From Peromyscus leucopus (taxonomy: Eukaryota; Chordata; Mammalia; Rodentia; Cricetidae), in NCBI RefSeq assembly GCF_004664715.2, contig NC_051064.1, positions 113,198,240-113,262,239 of the forward strand: a stretch of 64,000 nucleotides of DNA, written 5' to 3'. Both the position numbers and the translations under genes were made by a program. Below the pieces are notes generated by a model. The model saw nothing but the letters and a program-made list of their open reading frames with translations, ran no database searches and was not told the origin of the DNA. Below are positions 59,403 through 64,000 of this stretch, piece by piece; within the stretch, counting starts at the first letter, position 1; every line of letters begins with the position of its first letter.

Positions 59403-59780
59403 TGCTTGTTGGAAGGGACCAGGGTAACCATCATGTAATGTGAATACACTCCTGTCTCAGATTGTGGATGAGGGAGAGTCAGGGTACTGGATTCTGGGTT
59501 CCAGGAGGTCTAGGTTTAGAATCCAGCTTCTGTTGCTCCCAGCTATGCTGTGTGGACCTCAGCTTCCATTGAGGCTGTTGAGAGATTTGCTTGACATAGC
59601 CATACAGAGCCCTGGCCACATGGAAGTTCCTTCTTTTCTCTCTACTGGGTATTAACCACCACAGTCACTCCAAGCTTTCTACAGTTTTCCAAGCTTCAGT
59701 CTGTTGATCGGTAAAATGCCTCTTCTACTTACAAGGTCAATGTGAAGATGAGACCACACATGGAGCACATATAAAATCTG
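59403..59780. other. Single-copy intergenic DNA
   Basis: No gene or repeat recognised. Confidence 0.45.
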
Positions 59781-60430
59781 TGTTTATAAACTGTAAAGAA
59801 CTGAGCTGATCGTATATAAAGATGGTCAAGTTCCCTGTTTAGTTCTTTGATTGCTTTCATCAGAGTTTTATGGGTTTTCTCATATAGATTTTTTGTGTGT
59901 TTTGTTAGTTTTTGTATATAACTATTTCGATTTTAGGATGCTAATGTAAAGGGCAACTTTTTCTTAGTAATTTCATTGTTAATGGCTGGTATGTGAAAAA
60001 GTGATTAATTTTTGCATATTAACTATGTATCCTGAAAACTTGCTATAATTGCTTGTCAGCTCCAAGGGAGCTTTTTGGGAAGGGGTTGCTTTATTTTGTT
60101 AGTTTTCTTAGGTTTGCAACATAGATTATCACATGGATTATGAATAGAGTTTTATTTCTTACTAACCTGACACCATTATTTTTTCTTGTCTTATTTCCTC
60201 AGTTAGGATTTCAAGTATGATGTTGGAAAGGATCGATGAGAGGAATATTCTTACCTATTGCTGACGTCTGCAGGGTGATTTTTAGTTATCACCATTAAGG
60301 TTGATATCTACTTTAGGGTTTTTATAGATGCTCCTTATCGGGATGAGGAAGCTCTTCTTCCAGTCTCATGAGACTTTTTAATCATGAATTAGATTTTGTT
60401 AACTTTCCATCTGTTGATATGATCATGTGT
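59781..60430 (-). mobile_element. Old LINE-1 fragment, antisense (RT region)
   Basis: The + strand order 'tatcctgaaaacttgctata', 'agtatgatgttggaaaggat', 'tttatagatgctccttatcg', 'aactttccatctgttgatat' and 'gatcatgtg' is the reverse complement of the LINE-1 reverse transcriptase region. It is too diverged for any frame and older than the copies at 10-17 kb. Confidence 0.7.
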
Positions 60431-60431
60431 T

Positions 60432-60515
60432 GTTTCTTCTTCTTCTTCTTCTTCTTCTTCTTCTTCTTCTTCTTCTTCTTCTCCTTCTTCTTTTCTTCTT
60501 CTTCTTCTTCTTGTT
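60432..60515. repeat. (CTT)n microsatellite
   Basis: About 19 pure CTT units, then imperfect CTT/CTC units. It lies next to the T-rich tail of an antisense B1. Confidence 0.97.
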
Positions 60516-60547
60516 CGTCTTCTCCTCCTCCTCCTTTCCTTTCTTTT

Positions 60548-60832
60548 TCTTCTTAGATAGGATATCACAATATTTCTCTGGTTGTCCTGGAACTCACGCT
60601 GTAGACCAGACTATCCTCAAACTTATAGAGATCCACCTGCTTCTGCCTCCCAAATACTGGGATAAAAAAGGTGTGTGCCACTGCCAGGCAGTGGTGGTGC
60701 ACGCCTTCACCTGGGCTACAGAGTGAGTTCTAGGAAAGGTGTAAAGCTACATAGAGAAACCCTGTCTCGAAAAAACCAAAACCAAAACCAAAACAAAACA
60801 AAGGGTGTGTGCCACCATGCCCAGCCTGATTC
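60548..60832 (-). mobile_element. B1 SINE with a second B1 nested inside
   Basis: The outer antisense B1 ('ggttgtcctggaactcacgc', 'gagatccacctgcttctgcc') is interrupted near its 5' end by a sense B1 at about 60,683-60,803. The words 'aaaggtgtgtgccac' before and 'aagggtgtgtgccac' after the inner copy are its target duplication. Confidence 0.85.
60683..60803 (+). mobile_element. Inner B1 SINE with internal deletion
   Basis: Sense 'ggcagtggtggtgcacgcct' jumps to 'cctgggctacagagtgagtt', lacking about 50 consensus bases, then 'agagaaaccctgtctcgaaa' and an AACCAAA-type tail. Confidence 0.85.
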
Positions 60833-60959
60833 TTCTTCTTTAGTCTCTTGATATTGTGGACCTTATTCATTGAATATTATTTATTCCACAAGAATTTTAT
60901 GGTGTGCCAATTGTCTTCTGGGAGGGTACCTCCCACCTCATCTCATTAAATAGCTTAAG

Positions 60960-61068
60960 AAAGACCTGGAACTCACTATATAGTCTAGACTAACCTTGAA
61001 CTCTTGACAATCTTCCTGCCTCAGCTTTTTGAGTGTTGGGATTACAGGTGTGACCCACCACACCTGGT
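60960..61068 (-). mobile_element. Old B1/7SL-type SINE fragment
   Basis: Antisense: 'cctggaactcactatatagt', 'cttcctgcctcagctttttg', 'gtgttgggattacaggtgtg'. Confidence 0.7.
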
Positions 61069-64000
61069 TGAGTTTATCAGCTGTGGGGAAGACAGTGAGT
61101 TAACAAACTTGGAGACTTCAGATTGTGACATCACTCTGGAGAGAAAGACTGAGGTGGGGAGACAGGAAGTCCTTTTACACACTGGCTAGTCAAGAAAGGT
61201 CTCTCCGGGGAGGTGATATCAGAGATTTTTGAAGGGTAAAAAGGAGAAGGCACCCATGTAACAGTGTGGAGGAAGCACATTCCAGCCCTGACCTAGTACT
61301 TGGCCGTCTTATTGGATGTAATCCTCACTGAAGCTGCAGAGAGACTTTTGTCCTTTTTGCTGACGAGGAAACCAGGGTTCTGGGAAGTGGGAGAACTGAG
61401 ACAGACCCCCACGTCAGACAGGAAGCACCTTTCAGGACCATCTCTGAAGTGAGTGTAAAAGCTCAGCACATATCTCATAATGAGAAGAATAAGCTAGCAG
61501 CCCTCCAATCATGAACACTTCTCCCAAGTGGGCTCTCAGGCAGATTCCCCATCCCCATTCTTGCCCTGATAGCGTGGGTGGGGGTGGGAGCGGGCAGGTG
61601 TCTCAGTCCAAGGCCTTTCCAGCATCTCTGTGTCCACCCAAGTACCCCCCTGCTCTTATGGCTCTCGCTAGGGCCACTCAACTGCGAAACCTTCCCGGAG
61701 GGAGGGCTCCCGGCCACGACAGGTCCAATAGCCCCTTTCCAGAGGATATTGTTTGGAGTTACCCACAAGGATGGGGTGTCAAAACCAGGAGGCCGGACTC
61801 CAAGTCTCCTGCAAACCTCTGGTGAAGGACCCCCCTCTTCCTTCCCTGAAATCCTGCTTCTCCCCTGTCCCACCTCAGTCACCTCATGCTGGCAGATGGA
61901 CCTGACGCAGCAGCTGCCTGCTGCAGACTTTGTGTTCCTGCCCCCTACCCCCCACCACACAGATTTCCTTCTGTGAGGAAGGTACTTTTTCTTTTTTCCA
62001 CAGAGATGACTGTGTTCTGTGGCCATAGATTACTCCCGACACCTAATTACTGTATATCATCATGCCATACAATGATGATTGGAGGTGTCACTGTCCCAAA
62101 TTTGTGCTCATAAAATACGTGTTCTTTTTGTTTTCCTCCTCTGCATTTGTCTGGGAGAAAAGACAGGCAAATTTATTCCAACTTTTCAGAGGAACTTAAA
62201 AGCACAGGAACAGAAGAGTTTTAGAGGTGGGTGGTTTTAAAAATACTCTGCAGAGGGAGGCGGCCCGAGCCCAGCTGAGTCTGTGTGGCCCAGGGAGGAA
62301 AGGGAGCCATTGGGGAAACCGGCTTCTCTGCCTCACCTGCCTCGCAGAACCCGTCCTTCATCTGTTCACCTGACCCTATCCTTCCCCCTGTTACCCTACC
62401 CCCAGGAGCCTCTCTTAGGGAGCAGGGGCATAGTAGGCTTCCAACCTTTCTTCTGGCTGAATCCATAGACATTTGATCTAGGTTAGTTTTATAACTGCTG
62501 AACCTCTGGAGTATTGGTTCCAACACATAAAAAATGGGGACTAGTGAATCCTACCTCTACCCCACTCTGCTTCCATGAGAGTTAAAAATAAAACCACTGT
62601 GGAGGTGAGGTGTCTCTTCGCACAGCAGAAGGATGCACAGAGGGCCACCTTTCCTTCTTCCCTCCATACATTCTCCTCTCGTTCTTCCTAGGAGGGTACT
62701 AAAGTCCTAGTCATTCTTCAGCTGGGGAACAGTCCGTTCTGTGGGGTCGCCTGCAGCCAGGAGCCAGTAGAAAAGTAATGTGGAGAACCTGGTTGGCATC
62801 TAGGGCAATGGCTTGGATTCAGTTAGCATTCCTTCAGGCTCCAGCAGGCACCACACCTGGATCTCCATGGGCTCCAAGTTCTACCCCAGGTGAACTTGCG
62901 ATTCCACACCAACTAGCAGGCAATGTGGCCTTGGAGCAGAACTTATGAATTCGTGGGGAGAGGCTCATTCTCTGCCTCCCAGCAGGCATTAGTTGCCTGT
63001 AGTTCCTTACCCCAGGTGGGACACTGTGGAACTTTCCCCTTTCCATGTTAATATATCCATCAACATTGCCATTGTTCTAGTCTACTTTGTGCAGCCATTT
63101 CTAGGAGACACTGTTTCACAGCAGACTGCTTGTATATGGCTTTTGCAGTCTTTCCTCCCCTTCTTCCTCCATTTCCCCTGAGCCACAGGTATAGGAGCCT
63201 CGGTGCGATGTATCTGTTGGGGCTGGGATCCCCATGATCTTTTGATCTCTGCATGGTGTCCAGTCTGTGTCTGGTTTTCTGTCTGTGTCCAGTTTTCTGT
63301 GATGGTCTATATCTGCTGTTTCAGGGAGGGAATCTGGGGTGGGCTATAGGGAGGAAAAGGGGTGTGTGTGACACAATTCTGTTTCAATTCAAAACATACT
63401 TAAAAAAAAAAAAGGATTTATGAGTAGGCAAAGTGGAGTGGATGGCTGCCACAATGGGTCCCTTCTCCTATCACCTCTGCCTGGCTGGCACCTCCAGAAA
63501 CATCTTTTCTGCCTTCCTCACCCAGGGTAGAGGTGTTCTTCCCTCTACCTAGGGACCTTTCTGCACTGGCCTGCTGCGAGGGAGGGATCCCCAACAGTGA
63601 TCATGTATGGTCTGGACCACCTGGCACCCTGAATCCTGCTTCTCCGAGCACCATGGGCTGGTTCAATGTCTGTCTGCCTTTCTAGGTTGTTCTGGCAGGA
63701 CAGTGGAGGGCTAGCCTGCTCACCACTGAAGCAAGATGCCTAGTCAGTGTCTGGCACACTGTGAGCACAGCAGTGGGTATCTCGTGTTCAGTGTGTTCCT
63801 GGCTCTGTTCAAAACACTTTGCATGTACCACCTCAGAGAATCACCAGGACGACCCTAATGAGTGGGGTCCTGGTAGCATCCCAGCCTATTGTGACAAATA
63901 AAAGCAGTGATCCAGAAGGCTTGGACCTTTGTCCTTGTGTGGCTTATTTCCTGTGTGACATTTCTGTTCCTCACTGTTACATAACTACTTACTCCATGGA
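61069..64000. other. Mostly single-copy intergenic DNA
   Basis: No gene recognised. The frames at 61,475-62,026 (-) and 61,578-61,976 (+) lack family features. An isolated AATAAA at 63,896-63,901 has no upstream exon evidence. An A-run lies at 63,401-63,413. Confidence 0.45.
62005..62135. promoter_or_regulatory. Candidate conserved enhancer-like block
   Basis: Repeat-free, with an OTX-like 'agattac' (62,026-62,032), a homeodomain 'cctaattactg' (62,042-62,052) and two ATGATG-type words ('catcatgcc', 'acaatgatgattgg'). Motif density suggests a developmental element. Inference only. Confidence 0.27.

Noticed and set aside
4250..64000. Exons of FAF1, ELAVL4 or another neighbour
   Set aside because: No UBX, RRM or other recognisable coding exon was seen on either strand. 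Small exons could still be missed by eye.

Overview
This window is mammalian, from a muroid and most likely a cricetid rodent. It holds one recognisable protein-coding gene, DMRTA2 (DMRT5), at the extreme left, followed by about 60 kb of non-coding sequence full of rodent interspersed repeats. The muroid assignment rests on many B1 and B2 SINEs, Lx-type LINE-1 pieces and rodent LTR elements. The cricetid preference rests on the B1 subtype with a 'gcgcctttcctgg' interior seen in the youngest copies, and is an inference from memory.

Positions 1-4250 carry the coding part of DMRTA2 on the + strand. Two coding exons (329-875 and 2118-3172) are joined across a 1242-base GT-AG intron. They encode a 533-residue DM-domain transcription factor, followed by a 1.06-kb 3' UTR ending at two AATAAA signals. 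The upstream non-coding exon and promoter are probably outside the window. The gene lies in GC- and CpG-rich sequence that continues to about 4.9 kb. In other mammals the DMRTA2 neighbours are FAF1 and ELAVL4. No exon of either was recognised, so the rest looks like the gene desert beyond DMRTA2.

Positions 4.25-9.2 kb are mostly single-copy. Positions 9.2-32.7 kb are a dense mosaic: SINE clusters, three large LINE-1 fragments, five copies of a muroid LTR-like module across the window, a complete but non-coding ERVK-like element with both LTRs and a target duplication (20,302-23,369), a 1.09-kb solo LTR with a perfect 5-bp target duplication (25,303-26,404), and an LTR inserted inside a B1. 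Positions 32.7-51.6 kb alternate single-copy DNA with a LINE-1 insertion that looks inverted by twin priming, a B1 flanked by unusually long direct repeats, and several non-repetitive AT-balanced blocks that look like conserved enhancers. Positions 51.6-64 kb include a 0.58-kb 25-bp minisatellite, a repeat containing a 167-base fold-back duplication, nested B1 elements and an old LINE-1 fragment.

I found no evidence of a new multi-gene system. The most unusual items are structural: the fold-back inverted repeat at 58,853-59,272, the 42-bp direct repeats around a B1 at 37,870-38,116, the ETn-like non-coding provirus, and the purine-rich minisatellite that is open in all three + frames. The regulatory interest lies in the candidate non-coding elements near 5.1, 41.4, 49.8, 54.2 and 62.1 kb, which could act on DMRTA2 or ELAVL4.
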